A stretch of DNA of 64,000 nt from DATAVK01 sp036267755 (GTDB lineage Bacteria; Actinomycetota; Actinomycetes; JAFAQI01): NCBI GenBank assembly GCA_036267755.1, contig DATAVK010000117.1:9002-73001 (forward strand), in the 5' to 3' direction. Both the position numbers and the translations under genes were made by a program. A model generated the notes under the pieces. It searched no databases. It was not told where the DNA came from and worked only from the letters and a program-made list of their open reading frames with translations. Shown piece by piece: positions 52,627 through 61,012 of the stretch; positions within the stretch are counted from its first letter, which is position 1, and every line of letters begins with the position of its first letter.

Positions 52627-53118
52627 TCAGCGCGTGAAGAAGCCCATGCTCCGACGGCCGCCGGCGACGGCTTCCGCCAGCTCCGGGGTCATCGGCTCCA
52701 GCTGCTCGACCGGCGCGGGCGGCTCCGGCACGGCGGCCAGCTGCGGCTCCGGCATCAGGGCGGCCGGCATGACCGGCGCGGGCGCGACGGCAGCGGGTGC
52801 CTGGACCTCGGGCGCCTGCACCTCGGCCTGAACCTCCGGTGCCTGAACCTCAGGCGCCGGCTCGGCGACGGGCTCGGCCGGCGCGGAGGCGGCGTACGGC
52901 TCCGCGGCCACCGGCTCACCCGGAGCCTCGAACGGCACCTCGACGCGGTACCACGGCTTGACCGACAACGGAACCGCCGTCAGAGCGTGCACGGAGAAGT
53001 CCGTGACGTCCTCGACGTTGCGCAGGTGCTCGACGAAACGAGCTGCGTCCTCGAGAGAAGCCACTCGGCGGAAGGCAGGGGTCCCGTCGAACGACGGGTA
53101 GAAGACAACGTGCTCCAT
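52627..53118 (-). CDS. Actinobacterial conserved hypothetical with Ala/Pro/Glu repeat tail
   Basis: A 163-residue protein. The N-terminal 75 residues form a compact domain (HVVFYPSFDGTPAFRRVASLEDAARFVEHLRNVEDV). The rest is low complexity with APEVQ repeats ending in RSMGFFTR. GAGAGGG precedes ATG 53118. Function unknown. Confidence 0.75.
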   Translation of the reverse strand: MEHVVFYPSFDGTPAFRRVASLEDAARFVEHLRNVEDVTDFSVHALTAVPLSVKPWYRVEVPFEAPGEPVAAEPYAASAPAEPVAEPAPEVQAPEVQAEVQAPEVQAPAAVAPAPVMPAALMPEPQLAAVPEPPAPVEQLEPMTPELAEAVAGGRRSMGFFTR

Positions 53119-53209
53119 GACGGCCCTCTCGGGGGTACGACGGAAACTACCGACCCTCGATCTATCGGCCAGGTGGCGCACCGGGGCTATCGGCCGGTCG
53201 GGCGAATCT

Positions 53210-53380
53210 TCAGCGTCGTTGGCTGCGTGCCGGCCGGGCCATCGCGGCCTTGAAGCGCTCGTGCGCGGCCAGCGACTCATCGGTCTCGACCGGGCCTCGA
53301 GGCCGAACCGACCACTGCACCCACGCGATCGCGAGCACCGTGGCGCCGGCCGGGATTCCGAGCCATGCCAAGACACCCAT
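53210..53380 (-). CDS. Small 56-residue membrane protein, probably leaderless
   Basis: A short gene from ATG 53380: an N-terminal hydrophobic helix (VLAWLGIPAGATVLAIAWVQW) and a basic C-terminal tail (HERFKAAMARPARSQRR). A -10-like TAGACT ends 7 nt before the ATG and no ribosome binding site is present, the pattern of leaderless actinobacterial mRNA. It begins 18 nt after the moaE stop. I know of no function. Confidence 0.7.
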   Translation of the reverse strand: MGVLAWLGIPAGATVLAIAWVQWSVRPRGPVETDESLAAHERFKAAMARPARSQRR

Positions 53381-53398
53381 GGCCGCAAGTCTAAGCCG

Positions 53399-53827
53399 CT
53401 ACTCCTGGGATACCGGCAGTGATCCGACCCACTCCTCGGTGCCGTCGGCGAACCGCTGGTGCTTCCAGATCGGTACTTCGGCCTTCACCCGGTCGATCAG
53501 GGCGCTCGCCGCCTGGAAGGCCTCCGATCGGTGGGCCGCACCGGCGGCGACCACCACCGCGAGGTCACCGATCGTGAGATCCCCGACCCGATGCGTCACC
53601 GCCAGGTGCACCTGGGGGAACCCGGCCGCGACCTCGTCGAGCACCTGCTGCATCAGCTGGAGCGCCGACGGGTGGGCCGAGTAGGTCAGTCCGGCGACCT
53701 CGCGGCCGGTGTCGTGGTCACGCACCGTCCCTACGAACACCACCGAGCCGCCGACGCCGGGATGCGTCACAGCGCGGAGCGCATCCTCCACGAACAACGG
53801 CTGGTCGCTGATCGACACGCTCGCCAT
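53399..53827 (-). CDS. moaE: Molybdopterin synthase catalytic subunit MoaE
   Basis: A 142-residue MoaE. The active-site lysines are in VKAEVPIWKHQ, and VVFVGTVRDHDTGREVAGLTYSAH and HRVGDLTIGDLAVVVAAGAAHR are family strands. With MoaD it converts cyclic pyranopterin to molybdopterin; a moaD gene is not in this window. The molybdoenzyme at 15550-16293 would need the product. GAAGGATG precedes ATG 53827. Confidence 0.92.
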   Translation of the reverse strand: MASVSISDQPLFVEDALRAVTHPGVGGSVVFVGTVRDHDTGREVAGLTYSAHPSALQLMQQVLDEVAAGFPQVHLAVTHRVGDLTIGDLAVVVAAGAAHRSEAFQAASALIDRVKAEVPIWKHQRFADGTEEWVGSLPVSQE

Positions 53828-53838
53828 ACGGGCATCCT

Positions 53839-54921
53839 TCACGACCGACGGCCCGCCCGGGCGGCCCGGGCCAGCGCCAGTGACCCGACGAGCGCGATCG
53901 TCGCCCCGGTGGCGGCGCGGGTGGCGTCCTTGCGGTCGAGGACCAGCAGGCCCCTGCCGGCCCGGTCCCCCAGCCGCTCGAGGTGGTCGAGCAGGGCCCG
54001 CTCGTTCGTCCACCGCGGGGTCCAGCCGGTGGCGCGCAGCTGCTGGGAGCCCACGATCCACGGGTGCATGAGGTACTCCAGCTCGCTCGCCGGCGAGGCG
54101 ATCGCTCCGATCCGGTGCAACCGCTCGGCGGTCACCCGGGCCACTGAGTGTGGGACGACGACGGAGCGCAGGCCGGAGAGCCGCTCCACGTCCGCTCGCT
54201 CCAGATAGCCGTCGCAGCCAACGGTCACCACTCCCGAGACCTGGCCGAGTGCGGCGGCGACCAGCGCCGCGACCAGGTCGTCGACGTGGCAGAACTGCCA
54301 CAGGCACCGAGCGTCGCGCAGCGCCAGGATCCGCACCGCCTCGAACAGGCCCGGCAGCATCCCGTGGGTATCGGGCCCGACGAGCGACGCAGGCCGTACG
54401 ACGGTGACCTCGGGCGGCCGCCCGTCGGCGCCGTGGTGGGCGACGGCCCGCTCCACGCCCAGCCAGTCGCCCACCAGCCCGGCTCCCGGCTCGGCGTGCA
54501 GCGGACCATCCTCGGAAAGCGGGATTGGGTTGTCCCTGGCCGCGCCGTACACCATGGCGCTGGTCACCATGACGACCCGGGACACCGCAGCCTCGCCCGC
54601 GGCAGCGAGCAACAACTCGGTGCCACGGACGTTGACCGCCCGCCGGCCGGCCATATCGGTCGACGGCACGCGGTCCATCGCGAGATGGATGACGGCATCG
54701 ACGCCCGCCAGCTCGGCGACGATCTCGGGCTGCTCGACCTCGACGGCGCGCCAGGTAACCCCGGCAACGGCGGGCTTGCGGGTGTCGAGCCCGATGACTC
54801 GGGGAGCCGGGTCGCGAGCCAGCAGCGTGGTGAGCGTCGCGAGGCCCAACGGGGACGCGGCCCCGGTGACCGCGATCCGGGCCCTTCGCTGGTGGCGAAC
54901 GTCTCGCCGCGGCTCGGTCAC
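53839..54921 (-). CDS. NAD-dependent epimerase/dehydratase (extended SDR)
   Basis: A 360-residue protein with TGAASPLGLATLTTLL (TGxxGxxG-like) near the N-terminus, VIHLAMD and MVTSAMVYGAA later; the YxxxK pair is atypical (VYGAAR). A C-terminal helix (TGATIALVGSLALARAAR) may tether it to the membrane. GTG 54921 begins TEPRRD and leaves only 29 nt to the divergent zinc hydrolase; the longer start would overlap it. Confidence 0.82.
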   Translation of the reverse strand: MTEPRRDVRHQRRARIAVTGAASPLGLATLTTLLARDPAPRVIGLDTRKPAVAGVTWRAVEVEQPEIVAELAGVDAVIHLAMDRVPSTDMAGRRAVNVRGTELLLAAAGEAAVSRVVMVTSAMVYGAARDNPIPLSEDGPLHAEPGAGLVGDWLGVERAVAHHGADGRPPEVTVVRPASLVGPDTHGMLPGLFEAVRILALRDARCLWQFCHVDDLVAALVAAALGQVSGVVTVGCDGYLERADVERLSGLRSVVVPHSVARVTAERLHRIGAIASPASELEYLMHPWIVGSQQLRATGWTPRWTNERALLDHLERLGDRAGRGLLVLDRKDATRAATGATIALVGSLALARAARAGRRS

Positions 54922-54938
54922 TCCCCCATCTTGGCGGC

Positions 54939-54944
54939 TACCGT
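54939..54944 (+). promoter_or_regulatory. -10 element of a leaderless transcript
   Basis: TACCGT (TAnnnT) ends 6 nt before GTG 54951, with no ribosome binding site between. This is the usual actinobacterial leaderless arrangement and explains how two divergent genes can start 29 nt apart. Confidence 0.5.
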
Positions 54945-54950
54945 GAAGTC

Positions 54951-56279
54951 GTGACACGACCACCTTTTGGCTTCTCCGGCGGCGGGGACGGCGACGACGA
55001 CCCGGTGCCCGGCAACGACCCGCTGGCGGCGCTCGGTGGTCTGGGTGGCCTGACCGGTGGCGGCGACCTGGGCTCGATGCTCCGGCAGCTCGGCGACCTG
55101 ATGTCCGGTGAGACCGGCCCGGTTAACTGGCAGGTGGCGCGGCAGTCGGCGATGCAGGTGATCGGCACGGACGCCGGCACCACGAGCAACGACACCGCGG
55201 TGGTCACCGAAGCCGTCCGGCTCGCCGACCTGTGGCTCGACCCCGTGACAGCGCTGCCCTCCGGCGTGACGTCGATCGAGGCGTGGAGCCGGCGGCGCTG
55301 GCTGGAAGCGACCCGCCCGGCATGGACCGAGCTGGTCGAGCCGGTGGCCGGCCAGGTGGGTGCCGCGATGGGTGGGGCGCTGCCCGAGGAGATGCGCGCC
55401 ATGGCCGCCCCGTTGATGGGCGTTATGAACCAGGTCGGCGGTCTGGTGTTCGGTGGGCAGGTCGGCCAGGCGCTCGGCACGCTGGCCACCGAGGTCACCT
55501 CGTCGACCGAGGTGGGGCTGCCGATCGGCCCACCCGGGGTCGCGGCATTGCTCCCCGAGGGTGTCGCGACCTTCGCCGAGGGTCTCGACGTACCGCTCGA
55601 GGAAGTTCGGCTGTTCCTCGCGCTGCGCGAAGCGGCTCACCACCGACTGTTCGGTCACGTGCCGTGGCTGCGTGGCCACCTGGTGTCCGCCGTCCGGGCG
55701 TACGCCGAAGGGATCACCGTCGACACCTCCCGGTTCGAGGAGCTGGCTCGCAGCCTCGACCCGAGCGACCCGGAGTCGATGCAGCGGGCGGTCGGTGAGG
55801 GGCTGTTCGCGCCGACCGAGTCGGCCGCGCAGACCGCCGCGCTGGCTCGGCTGGAGACGGCGCTCGCCCTGGTCGAGGGCTGGGTCGACACCGTGACGTC
55901 GGCGGCTGCCGGGCGCAACCTGCCGAGCCTCGCGGCGCTGCAGGAGACGACCCGGCGCCGGCGAGCCACCGGCGGACCCGCCGAGCGGACCTTCGCGTCG
56001 CTGGTCGGCCTCGAGCTGCGGCCGCGGCGGCTGCGCGAGGCGGCCGCGCTGTGGCTCGCGCTCACCGAACGACGCGGCATCGACGAGCGCGACGCGATCT
56101 GGTCCCACCCGGACCTGCTGCCGACGTCGGACGACCTCGACGACCCCACCGGCTGGGTCGACGGGGGCGGGACGGTGCCGCTCGACCTCTCGGAGCTCGA
56201 GGCCGGGCCGGACGAGCCGCCGACAGACCCACCGACAGACCCACCGACAGAGCCCCCTACGGAGCCGACCGCCGGTTGA
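54951..56279 (+). CDS. Zinc-dependent hydrolase of the DUF2342/TIGR03624 family
   Basis: A 442-residue actinobacterial protein. The N-terminus is Gly-rich; the family region runs from VNWQVARQSAM onward with AWSRRRWLEATRPAW, and the metal site is probably REAAHHRLFGHVPWL. The C-terminal tail repeats PPTDPPTDPPTEP. It is called zinc-dependent or a metal hydrolase in databases, but its substrate is unknown. GTG 54951 appears leaderless. Confidence 0.88.
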   Translation: MTRPPFGFSGGGDGDDDPVPGNDPLAALGGLGGLTGGGDLGSMLRQLGDLMSGETGPVNWQVARQSAMQVIGTDAGTTSNDTAVVTEAVRLADLWLDPVTALPSGVTSIEAWSRRRWLEATRPAWTELVEPVAGQVGAAMGGALPEEMRAMAAPLMGVMNQVGGLVFGGQVGQALGTLATEVTSSTEVGLPIGPPGVAALLPEGVATFAEGLDVPLEEVRLFLALREAAHHRLFGHVPWLRGHLVSAVRAYAEGITVDTSRFEELARSLDPSDPESMQRAVGEGLFAPTESAAQTAALARLETALALVEGWVDTVTSAAAGRNLPSLAALQETTRRRRATGGPAERTFASLVGLELRPRRLREAAALWLALTERRGIDERDAIWSHPDLLPTSDDLDDPTGWVDGGGTVPLDLSELEAGPDEPPTDPPTDPPTEPPTEPTAG

Positions 56280-56283
56280 CCGC

Positions 56284-56892
56284 TCAGCCGGAGAGCGCGA
56301 GCCTGGTCGCGTCCCAGCCCTCGAGGCCCGGATCGAGCCGCGCCGTGTCGGCGAACGACCGGATCCGGTGCCACCCGGGGACGACGGCGACCAGCCGCGG
56401 CGGTCCGGCGGCCTGCAGCGCGGCCACGGCGTCCGGCTGGTCGAAGCCGACGGTGGACTCGACCAGCCAGCTCGGCAGCGGCAGGCTCGCCGCCACAGCG
56501 ACCAGGGCATCAGGTTCAGCCGGGCACACGGCGACCTGGGGCCGTCCGCTCACCGACCGGAACAGCTTGCCCAGCAGCAGACCCGGCAGGTCGGGTGCGT
56601 CGCTCATCACCACGGCGACGGCGACCGCGCTCGGGTCGGCGGCCGCGGCCAGCAGCGCGCCGACCCGGCCGTCATCGGACACCTCGACCAGCCTCGTGCC
56701 CGGCCAGGACGCCGTGTTGGCGGCGTCGCGTCGCGCGGCGGTGGTGAGCACGGCCGGAGCCACGTGCGGAGTTGCGGTCACCAGGTCGATGACGTCGGAG
56801 AGCATCGCATCGGCCAACTCGACCGGCAGGCCCAAGGTGGGGCCGGCGTACACGGCAACGACGCGCTCGGCGCCGGACGGCAGGGCAGTCAC
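56284..56892 (-). CDS. Conserved hypothetical, possible nucleotidyltransferase fold
   Basis: A 202-residue protein. AVVMSDAPDLPGLLLGKLF is reminiscent of the SDSPDLP strand of DUF2064/CofC-like nucleotidyltransferases, but the usual N-terminal GxG loop is lacking. It overlaps the metallopeptidase gene by 4 nt (ATGA). Function is not assigned. Confidence 0.6.
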   Translation of the reverse strand: MTALPSGAERVVAVYAGPTLGLPVELADAMLSDVIDLVTATPHVAPAVLTTAARRDAANTASWPGTRLVEVSDDGRVGALLAAAADPSAVAVAVVMSDAPDLPGLLLGKLFRSVSGRPQVAVCPAEPDALVAVAASLPLPSWLVESTVGFDQPDAVAALQAAGPPRLVAVVPGWHRIRSFADTARLDPGLEGWDATRLALSG

Positions 56893-57395
56893 GGCTGCGA
56901 CGTGAGGGCGGCGGCTTCAAGGTAGCCGCGGGCCCGCTCCAGCCGCTCGTAGCCGGCGAGCCGGGCCCAGAACGCCGGACCATGGCCCGGGACGAGCAGG
57001 TGGGCGAGCTCGTGCAGCAGCACGTAGTCGACGACGTAGTCCGGCATCCCCTGCAACCGGCTGGAGAGCCGGATCGTGCGGTCGACCGGTGTGCACGAGC
57101 CCCAACGCTGCACCTGGTTGTCCACCCACCGCACGCTCGCCGGGTCGGCCTCACCGTCGAGATACCGCTCCGAGAGCGCCCGCGCCCGCGCCATCAGGTC
57201 GGCGTCACCGGGACGGCGGCGCCGCTCCCCGGCGAGCACGCGCTGCACCATCAGCGCGACCCACTTGGCCTCCTCGGCCCGGGTCAGCCGTGCGGGCACC
57301 GACACGACGATGCGATCCCCGTCGCGACGCGCGGAGACGGTACGCCGCCGACGGGTGCTGCGCACCACGTCGACGGGTGGATCGGTTGCCCCCAT
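56889..57395 (-). CDS. YgjP-type (DUF45) metallopeptidase
   Basis: A 168-residue M48-like zinc metallopeptidase. HELAH in VLLHELAHLLVPGHGPAFW is the HExxH motif, with the third ligand in the following GHG; the QRWGSC strand is typical of YgjP. The substrate is unknown. It is coupled to the preceding hypothetical (ATGA overlap) in a conserved actinobacterial pair. Confidence 0.88.
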   Translation of the reverse strand: MGATDPPVDVVRSTRRRRTVSARRDGDRIVVSVPARLTRAEEAKWVALMVQRVLAGERRRRPGDADLMARARALSERYLDGEADPASVRWVDNQVQRWGSCTPVDRTIRLSSRLQGMPDYVVDYVLLHELAHLLVPGHGPAFWARLAGYERLERARGYLEAAALTSQP

Positions 57396-57473
57396 CAGCA
57401 GATTTTCTCCCGCCCACAGCCGGTGCAGAACGTCGCCGCAGGTCGTCGCGGCGTGGCGAGAATGAGCCTACGG

Positions 57474-57558
57474 CCGTCCACAACGTCATGCCGCGGCTGT
57501 CCACAGCGACACTCCAAGCCGTCCCCAGGTTTTCCCCAGCGTCGTCCACAGGCTGTGG
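57474..57558 (+). other. Cluster of three DnaA-box-like sites
   Basis: CCGTCCACA (57474-57482), CTGTCCACA (57497-57505) and TCGTCCACA (57542-57550) differ from the actinobacterial consensus TTGTCCACA by two, one and one bases. The third continues into the palindrome CCACAGGCTGTGG. No dnaA or dnaN lies nearby, so it is not the origin; it could titrate DnaA. Confidence 0.4.
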
Positions 57559-57652
57559 GGCACCTGCGTTGACGGGCCGGGCCTCGCCTCCGTACGGTCA
57601 TCCCGACGGAGCCCCCGGGGCTGCCGGACGGACGCTCGCAAGGGGAAGGCGA

Positions 57653-57781
57653 GTGAACGGCTCGGCAAACTCTGGGGGCTTCGTGTTTTGGGGCTTCGTG
57701 TTTTGCGATGCCTTTCACGTACGCGCGGTCGATGCGGCAGCCCGCTCCGCGCCTGGCTCGCAAGCTCGCTTGACGGCGTGA
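57653..57781 (+). CDS. Possible 42-residue ORF
   Basis: GTG 57653 is preceded by GGGGAAGG. It encodes MNGSANSGGFVFWGFVFC followed by a polar tail and ends at TGA 57779-57781. The hydrophobic doublet FVFWGFVF comes from the 15-bp tandem repeat. Coding bias is weaker than in neighbours, so it may be chance. Confidence 0.25.
   Translation: MNGSANSGGFVFWGFVFCDAFHVRAVDAAARSAPGSQARLTA
57675..57704. repeat. 15-bp exact tandem repeat
   Basis: GGGGCTTCGTGTTTT occurs twice back to back (57675-57689, 57690-57704), in the gap before the enoyl-CoA hydratase 3' end. It has unusual T-richness for this genome. Confidence 0.7.
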
Positions 57782-57798
57782 TGGTCGTCGAGCTTGTG

Positions 57799-58590
57799 TT
57801 ATCTGCCGGTGAAGGTTGGCTTTCGGCGGGCTTTTGCTGCTGCCAGGCCTTCGGTGAGGTCGCTTGTGGCGAACGTGATCGGTTGCGCTAATGCTTCGTA
57901 TTGCAGGGCGTCTTCGAGGCTGTGGTGGGCGCCGCTGCGGAGGCCGGCCAAGGTCAGCTTGACGGCGACCGGGGCGTTGCCGGCGATCCGGGAGGCGACC
58001 GCCAGGGCGTCGTCGAGCAGGGCGTCCGGCTCGCTGATTCCGTTGACCAGGCCGATCCGCAGCGCCTCCTCGGGATCCACCGCCCGGCCGGTGAGCAGCA
58101 GTTCGCGGGCGGCGGGCAGCCCGACCGCCTCGGGCAGCAGCCAGGTGGCGGCCATCCCGGCGTGCATCCCGAGGCCGACGAACGGAGCGGACAGGGTCGC
58201 GCCGCGTGCGACGTACCGCAGGTCGGTCGCCAGCGCGAGGCAGAGCCCGGCCCCGATGGCTGCGCCGTTGATCGCCGCGATCGACGGGACCTCAAGGTCG
58301 CGGATCGTGAGCCAGGCACGGTAGAAGGGCAGCATCCGGTCGCGGATGTCGCTCACGCTCAGATCCGGTGACTCACCGATCCACGACAGGTCCCCGCCTG
58401 CGCAGAACGCCTTGCCCTCGCCGGTGACAACGACGGCCCGGACCGAGCGGTCGGCGCGCAGGGTCGCGATCGCGTCGGTCCACGCTGCGGTGAGCTCGGC
58501 GGTCATCGCATTGCGACGTTCGGGCAGGTCAAGGGTCAGTACGACGACCCCGTCGGGGCGGTGTTCGACGCGGAGCGGGTGGTCGCTCAT
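57799..58590 (-). CDS. Enoyl-CoA hydratase/isomerase family protein
   Basis: A 263-residue crotonase. It has the oxyanion loops in GKAFCAGGDLSWIG and INGAAIGAGLCLALATDLRYV, and PFVGLGMHAGMAATWLLP where catalytic acids may lie. ATG 58590 follows GGAGG. It acts in fatty-acid or related CoA-thioester metabolism; the exact reaction is not inferable. Confidence 0.9.
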   Translation of the reverse strand: MSDHPLRVEHRPDGVVVLTLDLPERRNAMTAELTAAWTDAIATLRADRSVRAVVVTGEGKAFCAGGDLSWIGESPDLSVSDIRDRMLPFYRAWLTIRDLEVPSIAAINGAAIGAGLCLALATDLRYVARGATLSAPFVGLGMHAGMAATWLLPEAVGLPAARELLLTGRAVDPEEALRIGLVNGISEPDALLDDALAVASRIAGNAPVAVKLTLAGLRSGAHHSLEDALQYEALAQPITFATSDLTEGLAAAKARRKPTFTGR

Positions 58591-58680
58591 CGGTCCTCCA
58601 GGTGACTGACAGGGGTCGCCGGGGAGGCTAGCCGCCGGGCCCGCACGCTCGAGATGCGGGGAGTCTGAGCGTGAAACAGG

Positions 58681-58686
58681 TAGGGT
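58681..58686 (+). promoter_or_regulatory. Candidate -10 of the DUF5679 gene
   Basis: TAGGGT lies 54 nt upstream of ATG 58741, in a divergent region of 150 nt. The corresponding -35 is not recognisable. Confidence 0.3.
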
Positions 58687-58740
58687 CGAGCGTGGACATC
58701 GGCCGTCCCGGCCGGTAGGCGATCGATCGAGGAGGACCAG

Positions 58741-58893
58741 ATGGCCGACACCTACGAGGGCTACTGCGTGAAGTGCAAGGAGAAGCGCACGTACGAGGGC
58801 GAGGTCAAGACCAGCGAGTCTGGCCGCCGTATGGCGCAGGGGATCTGCCCGGTTTGCGGGACCAAGATCAACCGCATTCTCGGCAAGGCCTGA
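58741..58893 (+). CDS. DUF5679 zinc-ribbon mini-protein
   Basis: A 50-residue protein, ATG 58741 after a strong GAGGAGG. The sequence has two knuckles, CVKC at 9-12 and CPVC at 36-39, and ends NRILGKA: the actinobacterial DUF5679 pattern. It is probably a zinc ribbon and may contact a nucleic acid or a larger protein, but no role is known. A strong terminator follows. Confidence 0.9.
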   Translation: MADTYEGYCVKCKEKRTYEGEVKTSESGRRMAQGICPVCGTKINRILGKA

Positions 58894-58910
58894 CCTAGCA
58901 CCGCCTCGGA

Positions 58911-58944
58911 AGGGGCGGCGGCGCTTCGGCGCTGCCGCCCCTTT
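58911..58944 (+). terminator. Intrinsic terminator with UUCG loop
   Basis: GGGGCGGCGGCGC (58912-58924) pairs with GCGCTGCCGCCCC (58929-58941), one G-U pair, around TTCG, then TTT. This is a textbook hairpin for the DUF5679 transcript. Confidence 0.85.
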
Positions 58945-59059
58945 CCGCTGTCCGGAGCAGGGCAGCGCGCCTGGCGTGCGGGGCTGTGGACGGCGTACGA
59001 CGGACCCTCGCTGGGCCTGGCAGGCTGCCTTCATCCAGCGGCCTGTCGAGAGGTGAGCG

Positions 59060-60061
59060 ATGCGCCCGCAGCTCAAACCCGCCCTGCCGCGACTGTGGCG
59101 CGACCCCGCCACGCTGCAGCTGGGACTGGATCCGCGTCATGCCGTCGTGCTCAGCGGCGTGGACGTCTCCGACCTCGCGGTCCTCGACCTGCTCGACGGG
59201 CGGCGCCCGGTGGCCGGCGTGGTCGACGTCGCCCGGCGTCGCGGGCACGACGCCGAGCGGGTGCACGAGCTCGTCGAGATACTGATGGCCGCCTCCGCCC
59301 TCGACGACGGCGACGGCCGGCCGGCCGCCGACCCGGACCTGTTGTCTCTCTCGCTGCTGCACCCGGCCCCGGGCGATGCGACCCGCGTGATGCGGGCTCG
59401 GCGAGCCATCAGCGTCGAGGTGCTGGGCGCCGGCCGGGTCGGCGCGACCGTCGCGACGTTGCTCGCCGCCGCGGGGATCGGGCACCTCGACATCGATGAC
59501 GACGGCCCGTTGCGCACCGCTGACGTCGCTCCTGGCGGCCTGCGCACCGCGGCAGGGGCCGCCGGCACCCGGGGGGCGCAAGCACGCCGGCTGCTGAGCG
59601 CGGTCACCACGCACCGCAACCGTTCACCACACCCGCCTGCCGCCTCTGTGCTGGCTCCGACCACCGCGCTGCTCGCCCCTGAGCTGCTCGCCCGCACCCG
59701 CGCCCGCCCGCACCTGCCGGTCCTGATCCGGGAGACGACGGCCGTAGTCGGCCCGCTGGTCGTCCCCGGCCGGACCCCGTGCTGCCGCTGCGTCGAGCTG
59801 GCCCGGGGTGACCGCGACCCGGCGTGGCCGTCGCTGTCGGCACAGCTGCTCGGCTCCGGTCGGCGGATCGAGCCGTGCGACGTCGTGCTGGCGACGCTGG
59901 CCGCCGCGCTCGCCGTCGCCCAGCTGCTCGCGTTCCTCGACGACCCGACCAGCCGGCCGCCCGCCCTGGGCGCGGTGCTCGAGATCGGGCTGGGCGACCT
60001 GCGGCTGCGGCGTCGTACCGTCCGCCCGTATCCAGGCTGCGGCTGCGGTGCCGGTGATTGA
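59060..60061 (+). CDS. ThiF-like protein (TOMM cyclodehydratase N-domain type)
   Basis: A 333-residue protein. The N-terminal 120 residues resemble a leader-peptide-binding (winged-helix) domain; then VEVLGAGRVGATVATLLAAAGIGHLDIDDDG gives the E1-like ATP loop. Zinc cysteines are in PCCRCVEL and GCGCGAGD. The usual NLxRQ after the nucleotide loop is missing, so adenylation is doubtful. It is a family seen singly in actinobacteria; no precursor peptide or YcaO gene is nearby. AGAGGTGA precedes ATG 59060. Confidence 0.8.
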   Translation: MRPQLKPALPRLWRDPATLQLGLDPRHAVVLSGVDVSDLAVLDLLDGRRPVAGVVDVARRRGHDAERVHELVEILMAASALDDGDGRPAADPDLLSLSLLHPAPGDATRVMRARRAISVEVLGAGRVGATVATLLAAAGIGHLDIDDDGPLRTADVAPGGLRTAAGAAGTRGAQARRLLSAVTTHRNRSPHPPAASVLAPTTALLAPELLARTRARPHLPVLIRETTAVVGPLVVPGRTPCCRCVELARGDRDPAWPSLSAQLLGSGRRIEPCDVVLATLAAALAVAQLLAFLDDPTSRPPALGAVLEIGLGDLRLRRRTVRPYPGCGCGAGD

Positions 60062-60068
60062 GTCGGCG

Positions 60069-60983
60069 TCACAGCTCCAGCAGCGCAATGCCGATCACGG
60101 CGAGTGCCGAGCCGACCACGCGCCACTTGCCGAACCGTTCGTGGAACAGCAGCGCCCCGAGGATCGCCCCGACCACGATGCTCACCTCCCGCAGCGCGGC
60201 GACTGTGGCGAGCGGCGCCTTGGTCTGCGCCCAGATCACGATCGCGTAGGCCGCGAAGGACGCCACCCCGCTCAGTACGCCGATGCCGACCAAGCCGCGC
60301 ATCCGGGTGAGCATGACCCGGCTGCCGCGCAGCGCGAACGCTCCGATCGGCATCGGCAGGCCCTGCAGGAGAAACAGCCACGCGACGTAACCGCCGACCG
60401 AGCCTGACCGTCGGACACCGACGCCGTCGAGAACGGTGTACGTCGCGATTGCCAGGCCGGTGATGACGGCAGCGGACAACGCCGGGAGCTCGCGACGGCC
60501 CGGTCGGCCGCCGGCACCGACCAGGGTCATCAGGCCGACCGAGATCACGATCACGCCGAGCAGGTGGATCGGAGGGAGGTCTTCACCGACGAACACCGCG
60601 GCGGCGACCGCGACCACCAGCGGCGAGGTACCGCGCGCCAGCGGGTACATCTGGTTGAAGTCACCGAGCTCGTAGCTGCGCATCAGCAGCAGGTTGTAGG
60701 CGATGTGGGTGACGAACGACGCGGCGATGAAAGGCCACGCCGCGCGCGCGGGGGACGCGACGAACGGCAGCAGGATCAACGCGCAGACCGAGCAGGCGGC
60801 GCCGATGAGAACGAACCCCACCAGCCGGTCGGTGATCCGATGTGCGGCGGCGTTCCAGCCGGCGTGCAGGGTGGCGGCACCCAGAACTGCAAAGGTGACG
60901 CCCACCGAGATACCGCTCACTGCGGCTGCCGATTGCGTCACCAGATCCTCGGCGGAGACCCTATCGGTCGGTCTCGCGGGCAT
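60069..60983 (-). CDS. EamA-family (DMT) transporter
   Basis: A 304-residue membrane protein with about ten helices in two EamA repeats (GATLHAGWNAAAHRI; MYPLARGTSPLVVAVAAAVFVGEDLPP; second half LREVSIVVGAILGALLFHERFG). It is a drug/metabolite exporter of unknown substrate, convergent with the ThiF-like gene and divergent from the ABC1 kinase. Confidence 0.85.
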   Translation of the reverse strand: MPARPTDRVSAEDLVTQSAAAVSGISVGVTFAVLGAATLHAGWNAAAHRITDRLVGFVLIGAACSVCALILLPFVASPARAAWPFIAASFVTHIAYNLLLMRSYELGDFNQMYPLARGTSPLVVAVAAAVFVGEDLPPIHLLGVIVISVGLMTLVGAGGRPGRRELPALSAAVITGLAIATYTVLDGVGVRRSGSVGGYVAWLFLLQGLPMPIGAFALRGSRVMLTRMRGLVGIGVLSGVASFAAYAIVIWAQTKAPLATVAALREVSIVVGAILGALLFHERFGKWRVVGSALAVIGIALLEL

Positions 60984-61012
60984 CGCCGGGTCGCGTCAAC
61001 CACAATGGAGGC

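Larger units (their letters stand above)
57396..57798. other. 403-nt intergenic region with repeats and DnaA-box-like sites
   Basis: The gap separates the metallopeptidase (leftward) from enoyl-CoA hydratase (leftward). It contains three TCCACA boxes, a CCACAG-G-CTGTGG palindrome at 57546-57558, a 15-bp tandem repeat and one short frame with a ribosome binding site. Each is listed separately. Confidence 0.6.

Noticed and set aside
57474..57558. Chromosomal replication origin
   Set aside because: Only three imperfect DnaA boxes and no dnaA, dnaN, gyrase or rpmH nearby.
58741..60061. RiPP/TOMM biosynthetic cluster
   Set aside because: No YcaO, dehydrogenase or precursor-like peptide; the DUF5679 protein is a zinc ribbon of wide occurrence.
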